Source: Candidatus Cloacimonadota bacterium
GTDB lineage: Bacteria > Cloacimonadota > Cloacimonadia > Cloacimonadales > TCS61
DNA length: 64,000 bases
Direction of reading: 5' to 3'
Assembly: GCA_021736135.1 (NCBI GenBank)
Contig: JAIPGO010000002.1
Location: 46,698 to 110,697, forward strand
The notes beneath the pieces were generated by a model. It saw only the letters and a list, made by a program, of their open reading frames with translations, ran no database searches and was not told where the DNA came from. The position numbers and the translations under genes are program-made. Of this stretch, positions 7,870-15,302 are shown in pieces (the first letter of the stretch is position 1; the number at the start of each line of letters is the position of its first letter).

Positions 7870-9087
7870 TTATAATGCCGAAAACTTGCCGGTTTTCTCA
7901 TTCCATTTCACAAAAATATACCAAAGCAACAGGATAAATAGTACCAGGATCACGGCTCCGGTATAACCAAGAACATCTGGTAAAAATAGCTCCTTGCTCG
8001 TTGATTCCGGGATGATTTTCATTACCCAGGGTACAATAAAACCTTTTGATACAGGCGCAAGTATGGCAAAACCCGCTGCCGAAAACCATAACTTCACATG
8101 TCCTTCCCCTGCTCGCCATAATGTTCCCACAGCGCAGCCACCAGCGATGGTCATGCCCAGTCCGAATATGAAACCGCCGATCAAGGCCCGTAACCAGAAG
8201 TTGGCATAAACTGATTTCAACTCGATGGCTCTTACTGATAACTCACCGGCATTACCTACGCCAAAATATTTGATCACTGTAAATCCTAACAGAGCTACAA
8301 TCACACTGATAATAATTGCTACCGGTGCTGTGGCTTCTCCTGTCATAAAAGGTTCCCTGAAGGCACGCACGATACAGTAACGCGAACGCTGCAGTATTAT
8401 TCCCAGTATTAAGCCTATAAGTATATGCCAACCCAGAACTTTCATCGTGCTGGTTCCCTGACTGGTATAATGATGCACTACCCAGAGCACTGCCAGAATT
8501 AAAATCCAGCCCAGCCATCTCTGCCAACCGGTTTTAGGCTGGGATCCAGGCAGTAATGTGCAGGATTTACCCATACTTATTCCGGGTAATGCTTCCATTT
8601 CCCAGAGGATGTACTTTAACGCCACTATCGTCCCCAGCAGAAATCCCAATGATAAAAACAGGGCACCGCCGGATAAAGCCGCTACGCCTGAAAAAAATCC
8701 CCCGGTTGTGCAGCCGATTCCCACTGTGGAACCAATCGCCATTAAACCACCACCGATAAATCCTTTTACCAGTTCGCCCACCGGGGCAACTCTGATGCCG
8801 AATTCCCTCGAAAATAAAGCGGATACGAACGCTCCTAATATTATGAAGATATTAAGAAGCGCTACAGTATGCAGATTTATGGGCGTGTTTGTACCCAACG
8901 AGGATACTCCCAGCCAGTGAAACAGATTCTGCCCGATATTAACATAACCACCACTTGCTCCCCAGGGATACTTGATCACAAATAGAAGTGTACTCAACAC
9001 CGCCAGCAGGATCCCGCCTATCCACATCGGCCAGGTCTTGCTGAAAAGACTGTCAAATAACTCCCTTAAAATTCCCTTTTTGAACAT
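7870..9087 (-). CDS. YeeE/YedE-family membrane transporter (405 aa)
   Basis: This polytopic inner-membrane protein has about ten hydrophobic segments. It shows the family hallmarks VGIGCTTGGFFSG (residues about 123-135) and GGCAVGTLWRAGEGH (near residue 310), whose cysteines line the pathway in the thiosulfate carrier TsuA/YeeE. The family splits into thiosulfate importers and YedE proteins proposed as selenium transporters that neighbour a SirA-like YedF. Here a tusA-like gene lies directly upstream (12-base gap) and a rhodanese gene directly downstream. The presence of two UGA-containing genes in the same island makes a selenium role worth considering, but thiosulfate or another sulfane-sulfur substrate is equally possible. 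The start ATG at 9087 is preceded by AAAAGGGAGC. Family firm, substrate open. Confidence 0.9.
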   Translation of the reverse strand: MFKKGILRELFDSLFSKTWPMWIGGILLAVLSTLLFVIKYPWGASGGYVNIGQNLFHWLGVSSLGTNTPINLHTVALLNIFIILGAFVSALFSREFGIRVAPVGELVKGFIGGGLMAIGSTVGIGCTTGGFFSGVAALSGGALFLSLGFLLGTIVALKYILWEMEALPGISMGKSCTLLPGSQPKTGWQRWLGWILILAVLWVVHHYTSQGTSTMKVLGWHILIGLILGIILQRSRYCIVRAFREPFMTGEATAPVAIIISVIVALLGFTVIKYFGVGNAGELSVRAIELKSVYANFWLRALIGGFIFGLGMTIAGGCAVGTLWRAGEGHVKLWFSAAGFAILAPVSKGFIVPWVMKIIPESTSKELFLPDVLGYTGAVILVLFILLLWYIFVKWNEKTGKFSAL

Positions 9088-9099
9088 GGCTGCTCCCTT

Positions 9100-9327
9100 T
9101 TAACCTTTTTTTATGTAAAACTTGAATGCGCCATCTTCCTCTTTTTGTTCTAAAAATACATTCCCGGTTTTTTCACACCAGGCGGGAATATCTGTCTTGG
9201 AACCTGGGTCTGTTCCCAGTAATTCCAGAACCTGACCACTTGCCATCTTCTTGATAGCCTTGCTTAACTTAATGATTGGCATGGGACAGGAAAGTCCTTT
9301 GCAGTCTAAACTTTCATCAACTTGCAT
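9100..9327 (-). CDS. TusA/YedF-like sulfur carrier protein (75 aa)
   Basis: The protein opens with LDCKGLSCPMPIIKLSKAIK. The CPxP motif is at residues 14-17 and Cys14 is the expected carrier cysteine. It continues with LLGTDPGSKTDIPAWCEKTGN, typical of TusA/SirA/YedF proteins. It is cytoplasmic and small. It lies 12 bases upstream of the YeeE/YedE-type transporter gene, the arrangement seen for transporter/carrier pairs, so it probably receives the imported sulfane sulfur or selenium. It is separated from the dsrE-like gene upstream by 219 bases containing a terminator-like hairpin. It shares the GLxCPxPI core with the other TusA-like protein (2686-2910), but the rest differs, so these are old paralogues. 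Start ATG with AAGGAG site. Confidence 0.92.
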   Translation of the reverse strand: MQVDESLDCKGLSCPMPIIKLSKAIKKMASGQVLELLGTDPGSKTDIPAWCEKTGNVFLEQKEEDGAFKFYIKKG

Positions 9328-9381
9328 AATAATTCTCCTTCAGTTTTTTTATCGGCTTGTGAAATCTTTCCTGAAAAATAA

Positions 9382-9416
9382 AAAACAGCGTATCTCATTA
9401 CTGAAAGCGCTGTTTT
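9382..9416 (-). terminator. Terminator or attenuator between dsrE-like and tusA-like genes
   Basis: On the minus strand a 9-bp stem (AAAACAGCG / CGCTGTTTT) encloses a 17-base loop and is followed by TTATTTTT. It lies 130 bases after the dsrE-like stop and 55 bases before the tusA start. It ends the dsrE transcript or acts as an attenuator in front of the transporter operon. A small palindrome (TATGGAC TTA GTCCATA) lies in the leader before it. The 67-codon frame here (9306-9509) overlaps the tusA start and has no recognisable features, so it is not called. Confidence 0.65.
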
Positions 9417-9546
9417 CTTGATTTCTATTATAGCTCTTGCTGAAAATACTCCTGTTCCGTATTTTCCTGCAGAACTTTTTCTCTCCATAATGTTATGGAC
9501 TAAGTCCATACCTTATCTCTTTTTTCCTTTTCCCGCCAATTGATTA

Positions 9547-9906
9547 TTAAAATGAGAAGCAAAGATCCGAACCACTCGCCTCTGCTACAAACGTGGTTGC
9601 TCCCACTACCTCTAAGCCTTCTATCAGATCCTCTTCTTTTAAACCATGTACTCCAAATCCCAGCTCACAAACCAGGAACCGTGCTCCCAGCATCTGGAGA
9701 CCTTCCATCATTTCAATAAGATCAGGAAGATTCTTTGCAGTTTCATTCATCTTCTCCATGTAACCTTTGACAAATGCCGGTAAGGCACTCGGCAATATGA
9801 AAATGATCACGTCATCACCACTCGCTGCCGCCGAAACACCTATTGTCACTGTGGGATAAATGTTCTTAACCTCTGAACCATTCAATGTAATTGATACTTT
9901 GCCCAT
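9547..9906 (-). CDS. DsrE/DsrF-like sulfur-relay family protein (119 aa)
   Basis: This small soluble protein starts MGKVSITLNGSEVKNIYPTVTIG. It has the DsrE-fold pattern of an Ala-rich strand, DDVIIFILPSALPAFVKGY, an acidic linker and ARFLVCELGFGVHGL. Cys at about residue 86 is a candidate sulfur-binding residue. DsrE-family proteins pass persulfide sulfur with TusA and rhodaneses in the cytoplasm. The family also includes peroxiredoxin-like YchN/DsrE2 forms. It is the first gene of the sulfur island on this strand and is divergent from a TetR regulator across a 265-base gap. A 16-base sequence upstream is shared with the tusA-mvhD-hdrA operon. Assignment rests on fold-level pattern and context; no exact subfamily is claimed. 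Confidence 0.75.
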   Translation of the reverse strand: MGKVSITLNGSEVKNIYPTVTIGVSAAASGDDVIIFILPSALPAFVKGYMEKMNETAKNLPDLIEMMEGLQMLGARFLVCELGFGVHGLKEEDLIEGLEVVGATTFVAEASGSDLCFSF

Positions 9907-10171
9907 CTTTAACTCCTGATATTTTTTATTTACCTTAAAAATATAGTTTCTGCTCTCTTGTCAAGAATAAATTTCATCTTAGTGAAATCTGATACAATGA
10001 CCTAATCTTTTCTTCCATCTAATGAATAGGTTTACAGGTTGTTACGAATTGCCGGTTCTCGATCTGGTTTTATTTTTTCTCGTTTTTGCTTTTACTTAAG
10101 CCCCATTTCATACTTGACAGAATTAATACTCCTTTTTTTTAATATCATTCAGGTTCGTTCAAGGAGTAATT
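9907..10171. promoter_or_regulatory. Divergent promoter region between dsrE-like and tetR-like genes
   Basis: This 265-base gap has a minus-strand TTGACA box (9964-9959) inside the 16-base word shared with 3095-3110. Next to it is an 18-base palindrome, ATTTCA TCTTAG TGAAAT (9971-9988), a plausible operator for the neighbouring TetR-type regulator. On the plus strand CTTGACAGAATTAATACTCC occurs about 55 bases before the regulator's start. Promoter and operator roles are inferred from position and symmetry only. Confidence 0.5.
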
Positions 10172-10858
10172 TTGGAAATAAAGAAACGTAAGGAATGGGA
10201 AAAACGCTCGAAACAAAGCCGCATTGTGGATATTGCCGAAGAGCTTTTTAATGAAAATGGCTACGAAGCCACGACTCTTGATCTTATTGCCAAGGAAGCC
10301 GGCTACAGTAAAAGAAATCTCTACCAGTATTTCGTTGATAAAAATGATATTTTTAATGCTGTTACTCTCAAGGCATTAAAAAGACTGAATGCAAAAATTA
10401 CCGATATCTGTGCTCTGGATGTTAATGGCTTAAAAAAGACCGTTACCATTATCAACACTTTCTTTACTTTCTATATGAATTACCGGAAATCCTTTGAAAA
10501 TATCATTTTTTTCGATATCACCTATTGTCATAATGCCAATTCTCATAAATTTGCCGCAGACCTTGGCTCTTTCGGTATTCAGGCAAAAACACTTCATGAT
10601 GCTAATCTTGATCTGATGTTGAAAGCAATTGAACTGGGCGTTCAGGATGGTTCTATTCTTTCCACTTTCACTCCTAAACAGTTATTGCTTATCATCTGGG
10701 GTCAAAATCTCGGTATCATTCATTCCATCGCCACCAGGCAGGATACCTTGCTTTCTGAATATGATTCCACTCCCGAACAGGTTTTTTCAAATTATCTGAA
10801 AATGATCAATAACTGCCTGCAATGCCGGATTACTGACAGTCCCGACATTAAAAACTGA
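10172..10858 (+). CDS. TetR/AcrR-family transcriptional regulator (228 aa)
   Basis: Translation begins at a TTG codon (10172) preceded by CAAGGAG. Residues 15-62 form a TetR helix-turn-helix: RIVDIAEELFNENGYEATTLDLIAKEAGYSKRNLYQYF in pattern, with the recognition helix around SKRNLYQYF. The C-terminal 150 residues are a helical ligand-binding and dimerisation domain of the usual size, with no clear relatives by eye. It lies divergent from the dsrE-like gene and 27 bases upstream of an FMN-reductase gene on the same strand. It may repress the sulfur island and/or its own pair through the palindrome at 9971-9988. The inducer is unknown. Its C-terminal domain has several aromatic residues (FFTFYMNYRKSFENIIFF) suited to a hydrophobic ligand. 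Confidence 0.88.
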   Translation: MEIKKRKEWEKRSKQSRIVDIAEELFNENGYEATTLDLIAKEAGYSKRNLYQYFVDKNDIFNAVTLKALKRLNAKITDICALDVNGLKKTVTIINTFFTFYMNYRKSFENIIFFDITYCHNANSHKFAADLGSFGIQAKTLHDANLDLMLKAIELGVQDGSILSTFTPKQLLLIIWGQNLGIIHSIATRQDTLLSEYDSTPEQVFSNYLKMINNCLQCRITDSPDIKN

Positions 10859-10885
10859 TACGCATAATCCATAACGGGAGTATAT

Positions 10886-11449
10886 ATTAAAATTACTGCA
10901 ATTCTCGGCAGTCCTCATAAAAACGGGAACACTGCCCTTCTGCTTTCTGCATATCTCAGTGGCGTACTGGATGCTCATCCGGACGCTGTTATCAAAAATG
11001 TCATTCTCGCTGATCTGAATATTGCACCTTGTAACGCCTGCAATGCCTGCAAAAACGCTGATGACAGTAAATGTATCCTCGAAGATGATATGTCACTGTT
11101 ATATGTCTGCGTGGAAAAATCTGATGTCCTCATCTTTGCCACACCCATATACTGGTGGAATATGACAGCCCAGATGAAAACATATATAGACCGGCTATAT
11201 GCCATGAAGTATGATAAACGGGTACTTAAAAACAAAAAGATAGTTTTTCTCACTACATTCGGTGCGCCCGATTTTGAGTCTTCCGGCGCTAATATCGTGA
11301 AACAAAGTCTGCAGAGAATTGCCAGCTTCACCGGCATGGGTTTCATTCATTCCTATGGCGTCACATCCCAGCCGGAAAATAATCCCGCCTTCCAAAAAGC
11401 CCTCATAGAAGTCTTCGATCTCGGCAAATCACTAATTATTAATTATTAA
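10886..11449 (+). CDS. NADPH-dependent FMN reductase / flavodoxin-fold protein with apparent ATT start (187 aa)
   Basis: The frame begins KITAILGSPHKNGNTALLL, the classic N-terminus of this family, but the codon at the initiator position (10886) is ATT, not ATG. A GGGAG ribosome site stands 5 bases before it. The next ATG (11090) would remove the phosphate-binding loop and the Cys cluster, so it is not the true start. The upstream frame closes at a TAA (10865) without another usual start codon. CNACNACKNADDSKC near residues 52-66 resembles the Cys motif of iron-sulfur flavoproteins, and FATPIYWWNMTAQMKTYIDR is the flavin-binding region. It probably reduces FMN, quinone or disulfide substrates with NAD(P)H. 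It follows the tetR-like gene by 27 bases. Its stop overlaps the convergent kdsB end by 11 bases. The ATT is either a rare start or a sequence error. Confidence 0.8.
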   Translation: MKITAILGSPHKNGNTALLLSAYLSGVLDAHPDAVIKNVILADLNIAPCNACNACKNADDSKCILEDDMSLLYVCVEKSDVLIFATPIYWWNMTAQMKTYIDRLYAMKYDKRVLKNKKIVFLTTFGAPDFESSGANIVKQSLQRIASFTGMGFIHSYGVTSQPENNPAFQKALIEVFDLGKSLIINY

Positions 11450-12146
11450 TCGCCTTAATCAGATCTTCCTGAGTATCAATTCCCCAGCCCTGATATTCCG
11501 TTGCCACCATTCTGATCGAATAGCCGTTTTCCAGTAAGCGCAACTGTTCCAGCTTTTCCAGATTTTCAAGTCTGCTTTGCGGTAGTTTCACAAAGTTTTC
11601 CAGCATTTCTTTGCGGAATGCATATACCCCGATATGTCCCCAGAATTCTGCCTTATGCTCATTATCTCGTTCAAAGGGAATTGCTGCTCTGGAAAAATAG
11701 AGGGCATTATGATTTTTATCAAATACCACTTTCACCTGGTTGGGGTCATCAATATTATCAAGTATCCTGTTCATCAAAGTCGCCGTCTGCACCTGCGGAT
11801 CATCGAATGCGGAAACCAGTTTCTGCAGAGGTGCTTTCGTGATAAAGGGCTCATCCCCCTGCACATTGACCACTATCTCAAAATCATGTTTCCGGCATAC
11901 TTCCGCCACTCTATCGGTTCCGCTGCGCAGATCAATTGATGTCATTTCCGCTGTTCCGCCGAATTCTTCTACTGCCTTCAATATCCGCTCATCATCAGTC
12001 GCCACGATCACTTCCGCAAAAATACCGCTTGTTAGCACCCGCTCATAGACATGCTGGATAATATATTTACCCTTCAGCAGCACTAAAGGTTTTCCGGGAA
12101 ATCTGCTGGACTGCCATCTTGCCGGGATTACTGCTATGATCTTCAT
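11439..12146 (-). CDS. kdsB: 3-deoxy-manno-octulosonate cytidylyltransferase
   Basis: CMP-Kdo synthetase activates Kdo with CTP for lipopolysaccharide inner-core synthesis, in the cytoplasm. The product starts MKIIAVIPARWQSSRFPGKPL, the nucleotide-binding signature. It also has VATDDERI, VNVQGDEPFI (metal and sugar site) and a C-terminal GIDTQEDLIKAI. Length 235 aa is a little below the usual 245-250. The start is set at 12146, since 24 extra codons upstream belong to another gene's frame. The ATG overlaps the stop of the preceding lipoprotein gene (ATGA), so mnmG, the lipoprotein and kdsB are translationally linked. The C-terminal codons AINN-stop are made by a 7-bp tandem repeat shared with the convergent FMN-reductase gene. 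Confidence 0.95.
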   Translation of the reverse strand: MKIIAVIPARWQSSRFPGKPLVLLKGKYIIQHVYERVLTSGIFAEVIVATDDERILKAVEEFGGTAEMTSIDLRSGTDRVAEVCRKHDFEIVVNVQGDEPFITKAPLQKLVSAFDDPQVQTATLMNRILDNIDDPNQVKVVFDKNHNALYFSRAAIPFERDNEHKAEFWGHIGVYAFRKEMLENFVKLPQSRLENLEKLEQLRLLENGYSIRMVATEYQGWGIDTQEDLIKAINN

Positions 12147-12943
12147 AACTGCATCTCCATCTGCAGATATACAGTATATCCCGGACCACCGCTGCCCAGA
12201 TAGCGCCGCATATAGCATCGCTTCAAATTCATGGCACCCATTCTTTTTGTTGTTTCCAGAGTTATCAATCTATCCTCCATCTCATTAATATGATATACGC
12301 TTCCGCTCACATCTGTTTCCAGATATTCTGCCAGCCTGATGCGCACCGCATCCTGCGCTTTTGCCCAGGCACTGATGGCATCAAAAGATATTCCTGCTGC
12401 TGCTGCCGTTAATTTATCCTCATTTCTCCGCAGTTCGGCAGAATACCATTCGGGCTCTGCCGCGTCCGGTTCTTCGATGATCTCGATCCCGAGCCTGCGT
12501 TTATCAAAAGCAGCATCTGCCCAGCCATATAGTCCGATATAATTATCATAAAACCAGAAACTATCCAGCTTAACCAGCTTCTCACTGGCTGCCTGCAGCA
12601 TTTGCGGTTCACTACTCACGATCACGCGAAATCTCGCCTCACCAGAAGCCATTAATATTTCGCTTTCCCTGATCGCCTGATTATTCACGATGTAACTGCT
12701 GTGATTGCGGCAATAACTGACAACGGCATTCTGGAAAGCTGCCATTTCCATTTCCAGGTTCATAAAGCTTAATTTTGATATGCCGATAACGTAATCTCCT
12801 GCGGGTAGTTCCAGAAACCAGGCTGGTATTTCCATGATACGTGTTCTGCTTTCGGGTTCTTCAATTACGATCTCCCTTTCCTGTGCCGCGCATCCTGTCA
12901 GCAGCAGGATTAAAACGATTATCAGTAAATAGGCGGTTTTCAT
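12143..12943 (-). CDS. LPP20-like lipoprotein (266 aa)
   Basis: A signal peptide with lipobox (LLLTGC, Cys18) opens the protein, so it is anchored in the outer or inner membrane. The region from about residue 40 (IPAWFLELPAGDYVIGIS) matches the Pro-Trp-aromatic start of LPP20-type lipoproteins. The repeated pattern of small helices and VVSSEP/YLQMEM strands fits a surface or periplasmic domain of that type. No catalytic motif is visible. The gene overlaps mnmG upstream (TAATG, one base) and kdsB downstream (ATGA), so all three are co-transcribed. The family link is moderate; function is unknown. Confidence 0.65.
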   Translation of the reverse strand: MKTAYLLIIVLILLLTGCAAQEREIVIEEPESRTRIMEIPAWFLELPAGDYVIGISKLSFMNLEMEMAAFQNAVVSYCRNHSSYIVNNQAIRESEILMASGEARFRVIVSSEPQMLQAASEKLVKLDSFWFYDNYIGLYGWADAAFDKRRLGIEIIEEPDAAEPEWYSAELRRNEDKLTAAAAGISFDAISAWAKAQDAVRIRLAEYLETDVSGSVYHINEMEDRLITLETTKRMGAMNLKRCYMRRYLGSGGPGYTVYLQMEMQL

Positions 12944-14775
12944 TATCCCATCCTGTTCTTTTTCAGATGAACAATTAAAGCATTGATATCTGTGCTGTTT
13001 ATTCCCGGTATCCGTGCTGCCTGTCCGATTGATGCCGGTTTGATGCGGTTCAATTTTTCCCTTGCTTCCCAGGCGATACTGTCTATTTGCATATAATCAA
13101 TTTTTTCGGGCAGCAGAGAAAGTTCCATCCGTTCAAATCTCTCAATATCCCGCAACTGCCGCCGGAAATAGCCTTCATATTTCACTTCCAGCAGGATGCG
13201 GTTACGGATGGATGGCGTTAGATCAGCAGGTATTGTATAGCCATATTTCTCCAGATCTTCATAAGTCATCTGCGGACGTTTTAGCAGGTTGATCAGCCGC
13301 GTTGGCTCTTTCAAGTCTTCATGCTTGCCCGTACTGGTTTTCATTAAAAATTCTATTTCACGTTCCCGTATTTCTTTTGCTTTTTGATAACGCTGCCAGC
13401 GTTTTTCACTCACCAGTCCTAATCGATAACCAGTCGGCATCATGCGGTCATCGGAATTATCCTGCCGCAGATATAACCGGTATTCCGAGCGAGATGTGAA
13501 TAAACGGTAAGGCTCATTTGTACCCTTGGTCACCAGATCATCAAGCAAAACGCCCAGATAGCTCTGCGAACGGTCAAAATATTCCGTTTTTCCGTCCAGA
13601 CTTAATACGGCATTTATCCCGGCAGCAATACCCTGCGCTGCTGCTTCCTCATAGCCGCTGGTGCCGTTGATCTGGCCCGCCAGATATAATCCTTTGATCT
13701 TTTTCGTTTCCATGGTCGCTTTCAGATTATCAGGTATCACGTAATCATATTCAATGGCATAGCCATAACGCATGATGCGGGCTTTTTCCAGACCCGTAAT
13801 GGAAGCGATCATCTGGTTCTGCACGTGTGGCGGCAGACTGTTGGAAACGCCGTTCACGTAAGCTTCGTAAGTATTTAAGCCTTCCGGCTCAATAAATACG
13901 TGATGATGCTCTTTTTCTTTGAATTTCACTACTTTATCTTCTAAAGAAGGACAGTAGCGCGGTCCCGTGCCACTAATAAATCCGCCATATAATGATGATT
14001 TTGCCAGGTTATCGCTGATTATCTTGTGCGTTTCCGGATTTGTCCAGGTCAAATAACAGTCCACCAGGTTTTTCAGCTCAATATCGCGGTAAAAAGTAAA
14101 GCCTTCCGGATTTTCGTCTCCGGGCTGTAGATCCATTTTACTGATATCTGCTGTACGCAGATCTATGCGCGGGGGTGTTCCTGTTTTAAATCGTGCCAGA
14201 TGCAGTCCCAGCTTTTCCAGAGAACCCGAAAGCTCATTAGCTGCCGGTTCACCTGCCCGTCCTGCCGGATATGATATATCACCCACAAATACCCTGCCCC
14301 GCAGAAATGTTCCGGCACAGATTATCACCCGTGGTGCATAATATTCCTGTCCCAGATGCGAGCGTACTCCCGTTACAATTCCCTTTTCTACTATAATATC
14401 TGTAATCGTAGATTCCATTATTAAAAGATTATCCGTATTTTCCAGTTCCTCAGTCATAAAACGGGTATATAATCCGCGGTCATTCTGACAGCGCGGCGCC
14501 CAGACTGCCGGACCCTTACTGCGGTTCAGCATGCGGAACTGAATTCCGGTGCTGTCTGCCGCTTTGCCGATCAATCCGCCCAAAGCGTCAATTTCTTTAG
14601 CCAGATGACCCTTCGCCGGTCCCCCGATAGTGGGATTACAGCTCATCCGCGCAATGCTCTCAAATTTGATCACAAATAAAAGAGTTTCAGCCCCCATCCG
14701 AGCTGCAGCACTTGCCGCTTCCACGCCCGCATGTCCCGCTCCCACCACGATTACATCATATTTATTCAAATACAT
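12943..14775 (-). CDS. mnmG: tRNA uridine-5-carboxymethylaminomethyl modification enzyme MnmG (GidA)
   Basis: MnmG, with MnmE, installs the carboxymethylaminomethyl group on U34 of several tRNAs using FAD, NADH and methylene-THF. The 610-aa product is full length. It has the FAD fold VIVVGAGHAGVEAASAAARMG at the N-terminus, the signature SCNPTIGGPAKGHLAKEID (residues about 45-63), GPRYCPSLEDKVVKF in the middle, GYEEAAAQGIAAG near residue 375, and the C-terminal helical tRNA-binding domain ending in IPGINSTDINALIVHLKK. Its upstream region holds the 88-bp tandem repeat array, and it is followed by lipoprotein and kdsB genes with overlapping ends. mnmE is not in the window. Confidence 0.97.
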   Translation of the reverse strand: MYLNKYDVIVVGAGHAGVEAASAAARMGAETLLFVIKFESIARMSCNPTIGGPAKGHLAKEIDALGGLIGKAADSTGIQFRMLNRSKGPAVWAPRCQNDRGLYTRFMTEELENTDNLLIMESTITDIIVEKGIVTGVRSHLGQEYYAPRVIICAGTFLRGRVFVGDISYPAGRAGEPAANELSGSLEKLGLHLARFKTGTPPRIDLRTADISKMDLQPGDENPEGFTFYRDIELKNLVDCYLTWTNPETHKIISDNLAKSSLYGGFISGTGPRYCPSLEDKVVKFKEKEHHHVFIEPEGLNTYEAYVNGVSNSLPPHVQNQMIASITGLEKARIMRYGYAIEYDYVIPDNLKATMETKKIKGLYLAGQINGTSGYEEAAAQGIAAGINAVLSLDGKTEYFDRSQSYLGVLLDDLVTKGTNEPYRLFTSRSEYRLYLRQDNSDDRMMPTGYRLGLVSEKRWQRYQKAKEIREREIEFLMKTSTGKHEDLKEPTRLINLLKRPQMTYEDLEKYGYTIPADLTPSIRNRILLEVKYEGYFRRQLRDIERFERMELSLLPEKIDYMQIDSIAWEAREKLNRIKPASIGQAARIPGINSTDINALIVHLKKNRMG

Positions 14776-14854
14776 ACCTCAACCAGATCTGTAATTTATC
14801 TTACCTGCACAAATCCGCCTCTGACTGTCAATCCTTTTATGGAGTACTATAACC

Positions 14855-15290
14855 ATCAATCTTCCCAGATTGATATTTTAAAAAACTTAATCAAGATGAT
14901 TAAGCTACATACTCTCGCCTGGCGGCTCGATGCATTATGTAGATCAATCTTTCCAGATTGATATTTTAAAAAGCTTAATCAAGATGATTAAGCTACATAC
15001 TCTCGCCTGGCGGCTCGATGCATTATGTAGATCAATCTTTCCAGATTGATATTTTAAAAAACTTAATAAAGATGATTAAGCTACATACTCTCGCCAACTG
15101 GCTCGATGCATTATGTAGATCAATCTTTCCAGATTGATATTTTAAAAACTTAATCAAGATGATTAAGCTACATACTCACGCCAGCTGGCTCGATGCATTA
15201 TGTAGATCAATCTTTCCAGATTGATATTTTAAAAACTTAATCAAGATGATTAAGCTACATACTCTCGCCTGGCGGCTCGATGCATTAGCG
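14855..15290. repeat. Five tandem copies of an 88-bp hairpin-bearing repeat
   Basis: Copies start at 14855, 14943, 15031, 15119 and 15206 (88, 88, 88, 87 bp; the last is cut short by recQ). Each unit holds three inverted repeats: ATCAATCT-TTCC-AGATTGAT, CTTAATCA-AGA-TGATTAAG, and an outer CTACATA...TATGTAG pair enclosing a GC-rich core. On the minus strand the second hairpin is followed by TTTTTAAAA, so each unit looks like a weak intrinsic terminator placed after recQ and before mnmG. Copies differ mainly in the core (CTGGCGG, AACTGG, AGCTGG). There are no unique spacers, so this is not a CRISPR. Confidence 0.92.
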
Positions 15291-15302
15291 GGAGCTAATG
15301 CA
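15281..15302. terminator. Hairpin overlapping the recQ stop codon
   Basis: A perfect 9-bp inverted repeat, TGCATTAGC-GGGA-GCTAATGCA, spans the last codons and stop of recQ. It lies in a 43-base segment (15264-15306) that reappears with changes at 37872-37912 as a non-coding element. No U-tract follows, so any terminator role is shared with the hairpins of the adjacent array. Confidence 0.55.

Noticed and set aside
9306-9509. 67-codon gene between dsrE and tusA
   Set aside because: It overlaps the tusA start, includes the terminator-like hairpin and shows no family pattern.
14855-15290. CRISPR array
   Set aside because: The 88-bp units follow each other without unique spacers and no cas gene is near.
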